Source: Planctomycetaceae bacterium | GTDB lineage: Bacteria; Planctomycetota; Planctomycetia; Planctomycetales; Planctomycetaceae | Direction of reading: 5' to 3' | DNA length: 64,000 nucleotides | Assembly: GCA_024742875.1 (NCBI GenBank) | Contig: JANSXP010000005.1 | Coordinates: 124,001 to 188,000 of the forward strand | Part shown: piece by piece, positions 25,225 to 34,142 of the stretch | Position numbering within the stretch: the stretch's first letter is position 1 | Layout: each line of letters opens with the position of its first letter | Position numbers and translations under genes: made by a program | The notes under the pieces: model-generated | What the model saw: the letters and a program-made list of their open reading frames with translations, nothing else | What the model was told of the DNA's origin: nothing | Database searches by the model: none

Positions 25225-25252
25225 GGCCGGCCGGACACGCGTTCGGCCGGCC
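25225..25252 (+). other. GC-rich hairpin between DUF1559 and lipoprotein genes
   Basis: A perfect 9-bp inverted repeat (GGCCGGCCG / CGGCCGGCC, 10-nt loop) lies 88 nt past the ancestral DUF1559 stop and 32 nt before the lipoprotein start. No U tract follows, so it may be an mRNA-stabilising or partial-attenuation structure. Confidence 0.5.
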
Positions 25253-25283
25253 ATCTTGCCGAATCAATCAGGATTATTGGGAA

Positions 25284-25739
25284 ATGAAGAAACGACTGAC
25301 TGCCCTCATCTGCCTGCTGGCAGTGACCGGGTGCGGAGGTGCGGGTGATTATCCTGACATGGGAGAAATCTCCGGCACCATCACAATGGATGGCAAACCA
25401 CTGCCCGATGCACTGATCACCTTCACTCCGAAGGGCTCCAGACCATCATCAGGCGTGACGGATGAAAACGGGTTCTATGAGCTCATCTACTCGGCCAAAG
25501 TGAAGGGCGCGAAAACGGGCGAGCACGTCATCAGCATCTCCACGTATCTGCCTCCCGGCCCGGGAGACGACGGGATGTTCAGCGAAGGCACGCCCGAGAC
25601 AGTACCGATGCAGTACAACACGCAGTCGGTGCTGACACGAAAAGTCACGGGCGATGAGACGATGAACTTTGAACTGGAGTCCTCCGGAGAAATCGACGCC
25701 CACGAAGATGACGAAGAAGTTACGGAAGACGACTTTTAA
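25284..25739 (+). CDS. Transthyretin-like (carboxypeptidase-regulatory-like) lipoprotein
   Basis: A 151-residue protein. Lipoprotein signal MKKRLTALICLLAVTGC with Cys17. Then a single beta-sandwich of the carboxypeptidase-regulatory/transthyretin type: GEISGTITMDGKPLPDALI, TFTPKGSRPSSGVTDENGFY, and a YLPPGPG loop. The tail is very acidic (EIDAHEDDEEVTEDDF). Short lipoproteins of this type follow DUF1559 genes repeatedly in planctomycetes, and this one lies downstream of one here, so they may be surface partners. The start at 25284 begins the signal peptide; upstream in-frame residues from 25194 look unrelated. A strong terminator follows at 25783. Confidence 0.85.
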   Translation: MKKRLTALICLLAVTGCGGAGDYPDMGEISGTITMDGKPLPDALITFTPKGSRPSSGVTDENGFYELIYSAKVKGAKTGEHVISISTYLPPGPGDDGMFSEGTPETVPMQYNTQSVLTRKVTGDETMNFELESSGEIDAHEDDEEVTEDDF

Positions 25740-25782
25740 ATCGACATGGAACGAACGGCTCGAGCGAGCAGGCGAGATTCGT

Positions 25783-25820
25783 AAAGAGGTGGCAATGTCA
25801 GCATTGCCACCTCTTTTTTT
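25783..25820 (+). terminator. Strong rho-independent terminator
   Basis: A perfect 15-bp stem (AAAGAGGTGGCAATG / CATTGCCACCTCTTT) with a 4-nt loop, running into a T7 tract. It ends the DUF1559-lipoprotein transcript; the convergent fusion gene stops 44 nt away and may share it. Confidence 0.92.
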
Positions 25821-25863
25821 GCTCCCGGCCGGGTTCACCGTCAGTAGCCTCGTTTCCGCAACA

Positions 25864-28800
25864 TCACTCCCCTTTCTGCTGTGCAGTGGCCACATGCGTC
25901 AACGCCGTCTGCTGCACGCCCTTGAGATCCAGTTTTCCGGTGCCGAGCATCGGAATCTCTGCGACTTCCACATAGCTGTCGGCCGCGGGAATCCACAGAT
26001 TGGGCAGCCCCGCAGTCTGCAGATGCTGCATCACCTCGGAAACCGCCACTGACATCGGTCGGTGCAGCACGATCAGGCGTTCACCTTTTCGCGCGTCCGG
26101 CACAGCCGTCACGGCACACGGCACGTCCCCCGTATCGGCGCCGGACGTCATCAGCCGGGTGATCTCCGCCTCGATCCGCAGATGCGGCACCATCTCGCCG
26201 CCAATCTTAGAGAAGCGACTCAGTCGTCCTGTGATTCGAATAAAACCGTCTTCATCAATGACGGCCAGGTCTCCCGTGCGGTACCAGCCGTCATCCATCA
26301 GTTCGGCCGTTTGCTCGGGCAGATTCAGGTAGCCCTTCATCACGTTGGGACCTTTGATCTTCAGCATGCCTTCCTGTCCGCTGGGCAGGCGCTCGCCCGT
26401 GTCCAGATCAAAGACGGCCGCCGCACTGCCTGGAATCACACGCCCAACCGAGCCGTGACGTGAGGAAGGCTGCTGACAGTCTTCCAGCCCCAGGCGGGCC
26501 GGCGGGATATTGACGGCCGCGATGGGGGACAGTTCTGTCGTGCCGTAGCCTTCACTCGGTTCGATGCCGTACTTTTCACGGAAGGCGTCCCGCAGTTCAT
26601 CGGGCAGCTTCTCCGCCCCGACGATGACCAGATTCAGCGTTTGAAACTGCTCGACCGTGCAGCGTTTCATATACGAACGCAGGAACGTGGGCGTCGCCAT
26701 GAGTATGGTGGCGCGGTGTTCCTCGACCATCTTACCCACCGTGCGACTGTCCAGTGGATTCACGTGGTATGCCCCCGCCGGCGAGGCACACAGCGGCAGC
26801 CACATAGAAACCGTGTAGCCAAACGAATGAAAAAACGGCAGCACGCCCACGAGAGTGTCGGACGTTTTCAGCTGCAGCAGCTGACGAACGGCCTCAATGT
26901 TGGACACAATATTGTCACAGCTGAGCATCACGCCTTTGGGGCGCCCCGTGGAACCGGATGTGAATATGATGGACATGGTGTCGTCCGGCAAAACGCGATG
27001 AAGTCCCAGTCGTTTTTCCAGCCACCGCTGTGGCATGAAACGAGCCATGACCCACGCACGCCCCTTTTCGACCGCACTGATATCCGCCAGCAAATCTTCG
27101 ATGTAGATCAGCTCAGCGTGAAGTTCCATGGGACGTTTCTCCATGAAGGCGCGGCTGGTCAGCACCTGCTGCACGCCTGCTTCAGCGATGCAGAAATTCA
27201 CATCGTCCTGTGTAAGCGTGTAGTTCAGATTGACGGCCACCTTCTGCCCCAGGGTCACAGCAGCATTGGCGATCACACCAGCAGCCGTGGGAGGCAGCAG
27301 CAGTCCCACGTTTGGCACATCTTTCACCAGCACGGAATCCTGCAACCGGCTCCGCAGCACCAGTGAAGCGGTCAACAGTTCGCCGCCGGTCAGCTTCCGG
27401 CCCGAGGAATCGGCCACTTTGCGGCGTGACCAGCTGAGCCGACTTTCCCGAATCAACTGTGACGCGGGCTGCAGACGGCGATCTTTCCTGCGCTGCATGG
27501 ATTCCGCTGCCAGGTCAAGCACGGCGTGCCGAACCGTGTCCACCTGCTTCACTCCGTGCACAGCGGGCCCAAAAGAAATCGAAACCGGATAGGGCCAGTG
27601 GCGTGGTTTTTTCCAGAGAAAGCGACCGCCTTCGTGGCTGAACACGCTGCCCCACAGTTCATCCAGATAAACGGGAATCACGGGGGCGTCCGTCCCTTTG
27701 AGGATCTTCAACAGGCCCCGTTCAAACTTCATCAGCTGGCCGTTTCGGGTGATCTGCCCTTCCGCAAAGATACAGACCAGCTCGCCGTTGTGCAGCGCAT
27801 CGCGAGCAACATTCAGCGATGCCATCAGCTGCCGCGGTCCCGCTCCCGGCGTAATGGGAATGATGCCAAACAGCCGCGACAACCGGGCCAGCAGCGGATG
27901 CTGAACATAGTCGGCAAACGCGACCATGCGAATGTTGCGGGAGCTGGACAGCAGCAGGAGGATGCCGTCAATCCACGTGACGTGATTGGCCACCAGCAGC
28001 CCGGCCCCCTTTTCCGGGATGTTGTGTCCACCGTGAATACGAACGCGGTACACCAGGCGACTGAGCAGCCAGACGCCAAATCGCACGGTCGCCTGCGGCA
28101 GCAGCCACAGCGTGTAAATCAGCACCGGCAGCACGCCCAGTCCGGTCACCAGAAAGATGGTGGCGGCAGACAGGTGCAGCTGACCACTGAGCAGCCAGAA
28201 CAGTCCGGCCACCAGCACTATCCCCAGAGAGGTGATCTGATTGCCGGCCGCCAGTACGGCACCCAGTTTTTCGTGAGGACTGCGTTCCTGCAGGTAAGCA
28301 TTCAGTGGCACATTGAACAGACCGCCGCCCATACCAATAACACTCAGCATGATGGCAGCGGTCGGTACCGAATGCGGCACCAGAAACAGGACAATGGCCG
28401 CCGCGGACATCAGCAGAGCACCAAGTGCCACCATCCCAAGTTCCACGCGTCCCCCTGACCACCATCCGGCCAGCACGCTGCCCAGCCCCACGCCCACTGA
28501 CAGAACGGCCAGATAAAGCCCGACGTCTGTCTGTGCCAGCTGCAGTTCGTGTGTGACGAACGAATCGATGTTCATCTGCGCCAGTGACGCCAGTGACCAG
28601 AAGAAGGCGATCCCCAGCGTGACGCGCAGAATGGGACGATCGCCCATCACCAGTTTCATGTCCTGCCAGGAATAGCGAACCGGGTTCCACGGAAACTCCA
28701 GCGTGGGATTGGCGGACTGCACGCGCTTCATCATCACAGCCCCGAGGACACCCACAACGGCCACCGCCCCGAGCACCAGCAGCGGCAGCCGCATAGAACC

Positions 28801-29379
28801 GGACGCCAGCGCGAATTCCGCCAGCTGCAGACCACCGGCAGCCCCCACGATCGCGGCCACCAGCGTGACCAGTGCCACCAGGCCATTGGCGGCGGAAAGT
28901 TTCTCGCGAGGCACCAGTTCCGGAATGATGCCGTATTTGGCCGTGCTCAACAGCGCACTTTGCGTGCCATACAGAAACAGCACACTGAACATCACAATGA
29001 GGTTTCCGGAGACGATCGACGCGATCCCCAGTCCCACCAGGATGACTTCGACGATCTTCAGCCACAGTGTGGTGGTACGTTTACTGAATCGATCTGCGAT
29101 CCAGCTGGAATACGGCGCGAAGACGACAAACGGCAGGACCAGACTGAGCAGCCCCGCCGACATGATCAGAGACTCCGCCTGCTGCAGTCGCTCTGGCGAC
29201 AGGTTCTGCGCGGCCAGCTGTTGCTTGGCCAGTGGGATAATCAGCCAGCGATACATACTGTCGTTCACGGCCGTCAGAAAACTCATCAGCAGGTAGCCGA
29301 CAAACGAGGTGGACAGCAGGGGGGGGGCACCAGCGGCATTGTGCGGCAGCCGGGATTCGGTTGGGTGAGCGGCAGACAT
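25864..29379 (-). CDS. MFS transporter / acyltransferase / acyl-[ACP] synthetase fusion (LplT-Aas-like)
   Basis: A 1171-residue three-part protein. Residues about 20-420 are a 12-helix MFS-type lysophospholipid transporter (YGIIPELVPREKLSAANG is a typical loop). A PlsC-type 1-acylglycerol-phosphate acyltransferase follows at about 450-630, with HX4D in NHVTWID near 465-470 and an FAEGQIT block. The C-terminal part (about 680-1170) is an AMP-dependent acyl-activating enzyme with the P-loop TSGSTGRPKG near 805, YGTTE and a closing Lys in GTGKLDLKG. In Escherichia coli, LplT and Aas are separate and re-acylate lyso-phospholipids; here they form one chain. The ATG at 29379 follows AAAGGAAA. The gene is probably monocistronic. 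Confidence 0.92.
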   Translation of the reverse strand: MSAAHPTESRLPHNAAGAPPLLSTSFVGYLLMSFLTAVNDSMYRWLIIPLAKQQLAAQNLSPERLQQAESLIMSAGLLSLVLPFVVFAPYSSWIADRFSKRTTTLWLKIVEVILVGLGIASIVSGNLIVMFSVLFLYGTQSALLSTAKYGIIPELVPREKLSAANGLVALVTLVAAIVGAAGGLQLAEFALASGSMRLPLLVLGAVAVVGVLGAVMMKRVQSANPTLEFPWNPVRYSWQDMKLVMGDRPILRVTLGIAFFWSLASLAQMNIDSFVTHELQLAQTDVGLYLAVLSVGVGLGSVLAGWWSGGRVELGMVALGALLMSAAAIVLFLVPHSVPTAAIMLSVIGMGGGLFNVPLNAYLQERSPHEKLGAVLAAGNQITSLGIVLVAGLFWLLSGQLHLSAATIFLVTGLGVLPVLIYTLWLLPQATVRFGVWLLSRLVYRVRIHGGHNIPEKGAGLLVANHVTWIDGILLLLSSSRNIRMVAFADYVQHPLLARLSRLFGIIPITPGAGPRQLMASLNVARDALHNGELVCIFAEGQITRNGQLMKFERGLLKILKGTDAPVIPVYLDELWGSVFSHEGGRFLWKKPRHWPYPVSISFGPAVHGVKQVDTVRHAVLDLAAESMQRRKDRRLQPASQLIRESRLSWSRRKVADSSGRKLTGGELLTASLVLRSRLQDSVLVKDVPNVGLLLPPTAAGVIANAAVTLGQKVAVNLNYTLTQDDVNFCIAEAGVQQVLTSRAFMEKRPMELHAELIYIEDLLADISAVEKGRAWVMARFMPQRWLEKRLGLHRVLPDDTMSIIFTSGSTGRPKGVMLSCDNIVSNIEAVRQLLQLKTSDTLVGVLPFFHSFGYTVSMWLPLCASPAGAYHVNPLDSRTVGKMVEEHRATILMATPTFLRSYMKRCTVEQFQTLNLVIVGAEKLPDELRDAFREKYGIEPSEGYGTTELSPIAAVNIPPARLGLEDCQQPSSRHGSVGRVIPGSAAAVFDLDTGERLPSGQEGMLKIKGPNVMKGYLNLPEQTAELMDDGWYRTGDLAVIDEDGFIRITGRLSRFSKIGGEMVPHLRIEAEITRLMTSGADTGDVPCAVTAVPDARKGERLIVLHRPMSVAVSEVMQHLQTAGLPNLWIPAADSYVEVAEIPMLGTGKLDLKGVQQTALTHVATAQQKGE

Positions 29380-29629
29380 GACAATCGTTTCCTTTGGAAT
29401 ACCCCGTCCTGGGGAGACTGGCCCCATTTCCGGACAGAGACGGGCGGCTGTCTGTACTCGCGAGAAACGGCCGTTCGACGGCTAAGCGAATTGCCGGAAA
29501 AAAGGGCCTGGGCAATTTCGAGCGTGTTTTTGCTGGTCAAAAAAGAAACGAAAAAAGCGTCTGGCCCTGCTCGCCGGGATTTACGCGTTGACAGCAGCTC
29601 CCGTTTTCCACCCTCAGAAAGAGCGTCTT

Positions 29630-29809
29630 ATGTCCTCTCCCATCGCCACCGATCGACACACGCATCGTGCTGCCCCGCTGATTCTCGTGGGCTGTGCAAT
29701 TGCGATGTCCGCATTTCACGAGTTACTATGGCGGGATCTGCAGGCTGCGATGGCCGGTTCCGTTCACGGAATCAATCAGGAAATCCTGAGACTGTATTTC
29801 CGGTACTGA
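29630..29809 (+). CDS. Small protein, possibly N-terminal part of a broken membrane protein
   Basis: A 59-residue open frame with AAAGAG before its ATG and one hydrophobic helix (APLILVGCAIAMSAFHELL). I do not recognise it. In the next frame the sequence continues as TVFPVLTLLMHSAVAVLL and RQIGSSAINA, a second membrane-helix-like segment, to a stop at 29901, only five bases before the ECF sigma gene. Joining the two would make a protein of about 90 residues with two membrane helices. It could also be a chance frame. Co-directional with the sigma/kinase pair. Confidence 0.4.
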   Translation: MSSPIATDRHTHRAAPLILVGCAIAMSAFHELLWRDLQAAMAGSVHGINQEILRLYFRY

Positions 29810-29906
29810 CGCTGCTCATGCATTCGGCAGTGGCCGTATTGCTCCGGCAAATCGGCAGTTCGGCAATCAACGCCGTCACCACTCTCGACGCTGCCAGGTA
29901 AAACCC

Positions 29907-30482
29907 ATGAAGCCAGCTACCAGCCTTCTCCTCAGTCTGACCGCCGGGGATCGCAGTTCCATCGATCAGCTGATGCCGCTGGTCTACGAAGAACTGCGAA
30001 ACATCGCCGCACGACGTCTGCGTCAGGAACGGACAGATCACACGCTGCAGCCAACCGCTTTGGTCAACGAAGCATTTCTGCGAATGGCCGATCAGAAAGA
30101 CGTGGACTGGCAGGGGAAGGCGCACTTCTGTGCGGTGGCGGCCAACATGATGCGACGCATCCTGGTGGATCACGCCAGGCAGCGGAACGCCCGGAAGCGG
30201 CAGGGCGGGCGGCAGCAGGTCTCGCTGCAGGAGACGCTGTTGCCGGCTGTCAGCAGTCAGCCAGTCGACATCGTGGCGCTCGATGATCTGCTGGACCAGC
30301 TGGCCGCACTCAACGAGCGCCAGGCGAAGGTTTTTGAATTGCGCTGTTTTGGCGGACTGGAAGTCACTGAGACGGCCCAGGTCCTGGAGGTCTCGGCGGC
30401 CACAGTGAAAAATGACTGGCGGTTTGCTCGAGCGTGGCTGGCTTCACAAATGACCGAAGAGGATCAGAAAGACACAGTATGA
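29907..30482 (+). CDS. ECF-type sigma factor (planctomycete subgroup)
   Basis: A 191-residue factor. Region 2 spans about 12-95 (DRSSIDQLMPLVYEELRNIA, LVNEAFLRM, MMRRILVDHARQRNARKR), region 4 about 120-180 with helix-turn-helix GLEVTETAQVLEVSAATVKN and the WRFARAWL end typical of the planctomycete-expanded ECF family (TIGR02999-like). It belongs to the group that is usually adjacent to Ser/Thr kinases. Its stop codon overlaps the start of the kinase gene by ATGA, so the two are translationally coupled and very probably work in one pathway. No anti-sigma gene is nearby. Confidence 0.93.
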   Translation: MKPATSLLLSLTAGDRSSIDQLMPLVYEELRNIAARRLRQERTDHTLQPTALVNEAFLRMADQKDVDWQGKAHFCAVAANMMRRILVDHARQRNARKRQGGRQQVSLQETLLPAVSSQPVDIVALDDLLDQLAALNERQAKVFELRCFGGLEVTETAQVLEVSAATVKNDWRFARAWLASQMTEEDQKDTV

Positions 30483-32305
30483 CGCCGCCCCCTGACGCGG
30501 AGAACCCGCCTGGTGACCCCGCTTCACAAAGTGCGGCCACTCGTTTTCAGCGGATCCAGGAATATTTCTGGATGGCGGTCGATCAGAAGCCGTTGGAGCG
30601 GATCGCCTGGGTCAAACAGCAGAGCCTGGCTCCGGACATCGCCGCCCAGGTGATCGCAGCTGTACAGGCAGACCTGGACGCCGGAACTGACGCAGCCGAA
30701 GATTCCGCTGAGCAGAACGCCGCTTTAGCTGCCACGATCACGACGGGCACTGCCCCCCCCACCGACGGTGAGCCCACTCGCCCTCTGCCCGTGCTGGAGA
30801 ACTACACGATTCTGGAGGAGATTGATCGCGGGGGAATGGGCATCGTTTATCGGGCTCGGCAGCTGCGGCCGGATCGCCTGGTGGCCATCAAAATGATGCG
30901 ACTGGGCGCGTTTTCCTCCCAGCTGGACGTGGATCGTTTTTTGAATGAAGCCAACGCTGCGTCCTGCCTGACTCACGCGGCCGTGGTCCCCGTGTACGAA
31001 GTGGGAGAGGTTTCCGGTGAGCCCTTTATTGTGATGAAGTTCATCGACGGGCACACTCTGGAACACACGCTGAAGCAGCAGGAGATTTCCACAGATGATG
31101 CCATCCGTCTGCTGCTGGTGGTCGCTGCCGCCGTCGCAGACGCACACGAGCATGCCATCGTCCACCGGGACCTGAAACCATCCAACATCCTCATCGACAG
31201 CCACACGGCCTCTCCATGGGTACTGGATTTTGGCCTGGCCAAAAGCCTCGTTACACAGTCAGACCTGACGTCCGCCGGCGATATCATGGGCACCCCCGGC
31301 TACATGTCGCCCGAACAGGCGCGGGGACATTCTGACAGGGTCACCCCCGCGGCTGACGTCTATGGACTGGGCGCCATCCTGTATCGCATCCTGACGGGTC
31401 GGCCGCCAATCGAATCCCGCGATGGCGACTTTGCTGAAACCATGCAGCTGGTCCGCGAGCACGACATCGTCCCCCCTCGCGCGCGCAACCGGAACGTGCC
31501 TTCGGAAGTGGACGCGGTCTGCATGAAAGCTCTGGAAACGGATCCGGCCGCGCGATATTCGCACGCCCGGGCGTTTGCGGACGACCTGAAGCGAAGTCTG
31601 GAAGGTGAATCGACGGCCGCCCGGCAGACCGGACTCGGACGGCGGCTGTATCGCTGGGCGCGGCACTGTCCGGGCCTGGCGGCCACGGTGGCCATCGTGC
31701 TGCTTTTTTACAGCTACCATCTTGCCGTCGTATTGACAGGGCTGGTGCAGACTGGGCCCGTGTTTCAACAGTCCGTTAATACGCTCGTCCCGCTGGCACT
31801 GCTGAACGCTTTTATCTGGCAGTGGTGCCTCGAGAAAACCAGCGGAGCCGCGTGGACCCTTTATGCCTGGTCGGCCGGAGAAGTCCTGCTGATCACCGGC
31901 GTGATTTCGATCGGCGATGGGCTCACGGGCGGCCTTGTGAGCACGATGTATGTGCTGGTGACCGTCTCCGTTCTTCGGTGCCGGCCCAGACTGGTGGCCT
32001 TCGTCACCCTGCTGTCAGTGGCCAGCTATTCGTATCTGTGGATCGCCGAAGTGCGAGACGCAAACGTCGCTGCAGGCAGTGTCGCCAGTGTGAATGATCA
32101 GGCTGACCGGGCGAACGAAGAGGAGATGGCAGAAGCGATCACTCCGGCACAGGCGATCCCCACGATCCTAAGCCTGCTGCTGATTGGCATGATCCAGTAT
32201 CTGGCACTCGTCCGCTCCAGTGTCAGCTTAGAGGCGTCCGGCAATCAGGTGCGTGTGCGGGACGCGCGTGACAGAAAACGTTCCCCGACCGCCAGCAGCG
32301 GATGA
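30479..32305 (+). CDS. Membrane Ser/Thr protein kinase paired with ECF sigma factor
   Basis: A 608-residue kinase. An acidic N-terminal region (1-105) is followed by the kinase domain (about 109-375): glycine loop RGGMG with VYRA, Lys138 in VAIK, HRDLKPSN with Asp231, DFG with Asp250, and GTPGYMSPEQARG. At least five hydrophobic helices follow (about 390-415, 425-445, 455-480, 485-520, 560-580), unlike the single-helix kinase at 7683-10643. No TPR or extracellular sensor domain is seen, so the signal may be sensed in the membrane. The C-terminus is basic. The start overlaps the sigma gene's stop codon (ATGA). Confidence 0.93.
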   Translation: MTPPPDAENPPGDPASQSAATRFQRIQEYFWMAVDQKPLERIAWVKQQSLAPDIAAQVIAAVQADLDAGTDAAEDSAEQNAALAATITTGTAPPTDGEPTRPLPVLENYTILEEIDRGGMGIVYRARQLRPDRLVAIKMMRLGAFSSQLDVDRFLNEANAASCLTHAAVVPVYEVGEVSGEPFIVMKFIDGHTLEHTLKQQEISTDDAIRLLLVVAAAVADAHEHAIVHRDLKPSNILIDSHTASPWVLDFGLAKSLVTQSDLTSAGDIMGTPGYMSPEQARGHSDRVTPAADVYGLGAILYRILTGRPPIESRDGDFAETMQLVREHDIVPPRARNRNVPSEVDAVCMKALETDPAARYSHARAFADDLKRSLEGESTAARQTGLGRRLYRWARHCPGLAATVAIVLLFYSYHLAVVLTGLVQTGPVFQQSVNTLVPLALLNAFIWQWCLEKTSGAAWTLYAWSAGEVLLITGVISIGDGLTGGLVSTMYVLVTVSVLRCRPRLVAFVTLLSVASYSYLWIAEVRDANVAAGSVASVNDQADRANEEEMAEAITPAQAIPTILSLLLIGMIQYLALVRSSVSLEASGNQVRVRDARDRKRSPTASSG

Positions 32306-32352
32306 CAGCCGGCTGAAACCTGTCGTCCGTGGCGCTGTCCGACGACCAGCAT

Positions 32353-33129
32353 TCACGACGGCTCTGACTCCATCGGTGAAGATCGACTGGCCTGCGACTC
32401 AGCCAGCAAAGCGCGATATCGCTGCGTCACCAGCAGACCCAGCAGAATCAACAGGCCCACGACGCCGTACTGCACCACCAGACCATGCTGCTCAAACCAC
32501 GGCGCAAGTGTGCGGGCAAACAGCAGCATGGACGTCACACCAGCCACGCTCCCGGCCAGCACGACCAGAAACGTGGTTCCCCGCCGCAGTCCCAGCAGTC
32601 GGGCCAGTAAAGAACCACCGATACTGCCTGTTGACGAGACTGGCAGCATGACAAAACACAGCACGACCAGCAGTGTCCCGCGTTTCATCCAGCGGTTGCG
32701 CAGCAGCAGTCGCCGCCCGTCCTGAGCGATGGCCTGAAGATGGCGGCCCAGCCACGGTGTGCGAAACAGGACTCCCGCGTGCCACGTGACGACCACGGCC
32801 CACACCAGATCCAGCACCAGGACCAGCATGGCCAGCTGTGCGGAAGAAAAATGGGCCGGCTGTGAGGACCCCGTCCAGATGATGAACCGACCGGCAATCG
32901 CCGACGCCAGCACGGTGACCGTCATCCGGCGGACCAGCAGAGCGCCTCCCAGAATCCACGCACCGCACACCGCCACTCCAGCCACCAGCAATGGCAACGT
33001 GAGCGTTGTCACGGCCCACCAGCGATGCTGCTGCCACAGGCTTTCCGACTCGTGTTCGAGCGACGTTTGAAAAGCGTTCGGCCGGCTCAGGTGACAGCCT
33101 GCCGCAGGTTCGCCGTGCGGAGACGTCAT
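32353..33129 (-). CDS. Membrane protein, possibly of the small multidrug export (PF06695-like) family
   Basis: A 258-residue protein with a soluble N-terminus (1-35) and about six helices. The segment MLPVSSTGSIGGSLLARLLG followed by LRRGTTFLVVLAGSVAGV resembles the P..GTGAWTGALIA core of the PF06695 small multidrug-export family, but with Ser-Thr-Gly in place of the usual Gly-Thr-Gly. The match is partial. The start (33129) overlaps the stop of the upstream pentapeptide gene by ATGA, so both are translated from one message. It is convergent with the kinase gene ending at 32305; no terminator is clear between them. Confidence 0.6.
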   Translation of the reverse strand: MTSPHGEPAAGCHLSRPNAFQTSLEHESESLWQQHRWWAVTTLTLPLLVAGVAVCGAWILGGALLVRRMTVTVLASAIAGRFIIWTGSSQPAHFSSAQLAMLVLVLDLVWAVVVTWHAGVLFRTPWLGRHLQAIAQDGRRLLLRNRWMKRGTLLVVLCFVMLPVSSTGSIGGSLLARLLGLRRGTTFLVVLAGSVAGVTSMLLFARTLAPWFEQHGLVVQYGVVGLLILLGLLVTQRYRALLAESQASRSSPMESEPS

Positions 33130-34142
33130 GAGGGAATGCCGTCTGTGGCGGGGCGAACATCAGCGGGACGCGCTGTCCTGATCACGCAGTGCGGAGTCCC
33201 GTAACGGTTGGAATTGACAATGATGGGCCAGCTCTGCTGCAGATGAGGCAGGTCAATCGGATTGGCTCGGTCGTCCCGACGATCGGTCCAGAACTTTTCG
33301 GACTCGACATGCGCATGGGCCAGATTGGCGCCCCGCAAAACAGCTCCGGACAGATCCACGTGGCACAGGTCGGCCCCCCGCAGATCAGCGCCGTGCAGGT
33401 CAGCGCCGGAGAGATTGGCGTTGTGCAGGTCAGCGTTCGTCAGTCGGGAATCCACGACACGTGAGGCGGCCAGATCAGCGCCGGTGAGGTCGGCATTGCT
33501 GAAGTCACTCATCTCCACATCACCGAGCCTGGCCTCCCGCAGATTCGCTTCCGCCAAAGTGGCGTGAATCAGGCGGGCCTTCAGAAAACAGGTTCGTTCC
33601 AGATTCGCCTGCGACAGGTCGGCGTCCACCAGATCGGCCGCCCGAAAAGAGGCCTGCAGGGCCATCACGCCGCTTAAGTCTGCCTTGATCAGCACGCTGC
33701 CCTGAAACGACGCCTGGCAGATTGTTGCGTTAATCAGCGAAGCGTGCACCATTTCTGCCCGATCAAACACCGCACAGCATGCGGCGGCGCTGTTCAGGGA
33801 CGACCAGCTCAGATCGGCTTCGTCAAATCGGGCGCCTTCCAGATCCGCATAGGAAAAGTCACAGTGGTCGGCCGTCGCCTGCTGCAGGTCAGCATGGCTG
33901 AGTCGGGCGCGAAGAAACGAAGCGTGAGACAGCAGGGCCCCCTTGAATTCACAGCCTCGCAGATCCAGCCGATCAAAAACACAGCCATCGAGGCTGGCTC
34001 GCTGCAGATTCAAACCAGTCAAATCATCACGACGAAAATCGGTCCCTGACAGATCCAGCCGTTCGCCAGGGTGTTCGGCCTGCCAGTCGGCGACGGCCGC
34101 TCTGCCGCGACGAATGAGAGCAAGGTGTTCCGGATGGGCCAT
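33126..34142 (-). CDS. Pentapeptide-repeat protein
   Basis: A 338-residue protein. A short N-terminal helix (IRRGRAAVADWQAEHP) is followed by about 45 consecutive A(D/N)LXX repeats (for example LSGTDFRRDDLTGLNLQRAS, ADLHNANLSGADLHGADLRG), giving a right-handed quadrilateral beta-helix. Some family members mimic DNA and protect gyrase, but many have no known role. It has no signal peptide and so is cytosolic. The last about 45 residues leave the repeat. The ATG at 34142 has CCAGGAG upstream; the frame continues open to 34427 without family similarity. It is coupled by ATGA overlap to the membrane protein gene downstream. Confidence 0.9.
   Translation of the reverse strand: MAHPEHLALIRRGRAAVADWQAEHPGERLDLSGTDFRRDDLTGLNLQRASLDGCVFDRLDLRGCEFKGALLSHASFLRARLSHADLQQATADHCDFSYADLEGARFDEADLSWSSLNSAAACCAVFDRAEMVHASLINATICQASFQGSVLIKADLSGVMALQASFRAADLVDADLSQANLERTCFLKARLIHATLAEANLREARLGDVEMSDFSNADLTGADLAASRVVDSRLTNADLHNANLSGADLHGADLRGADLCHVDLSGAVLRGANLAHAHVESEKFWTDRRDDRANPIDLPHLQQSWPIIVNSNRYGTPHCVIRTARPADVRPATDGIPS

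Noticed and set aside
27526..28458. A 310-codon plus-strand frame inside the MFS/acyltransferase fusion gene
   Set aside because: Gln/His/Arg-rich shadow of the coding strand; the fusion gene has clear catalytic motifs.
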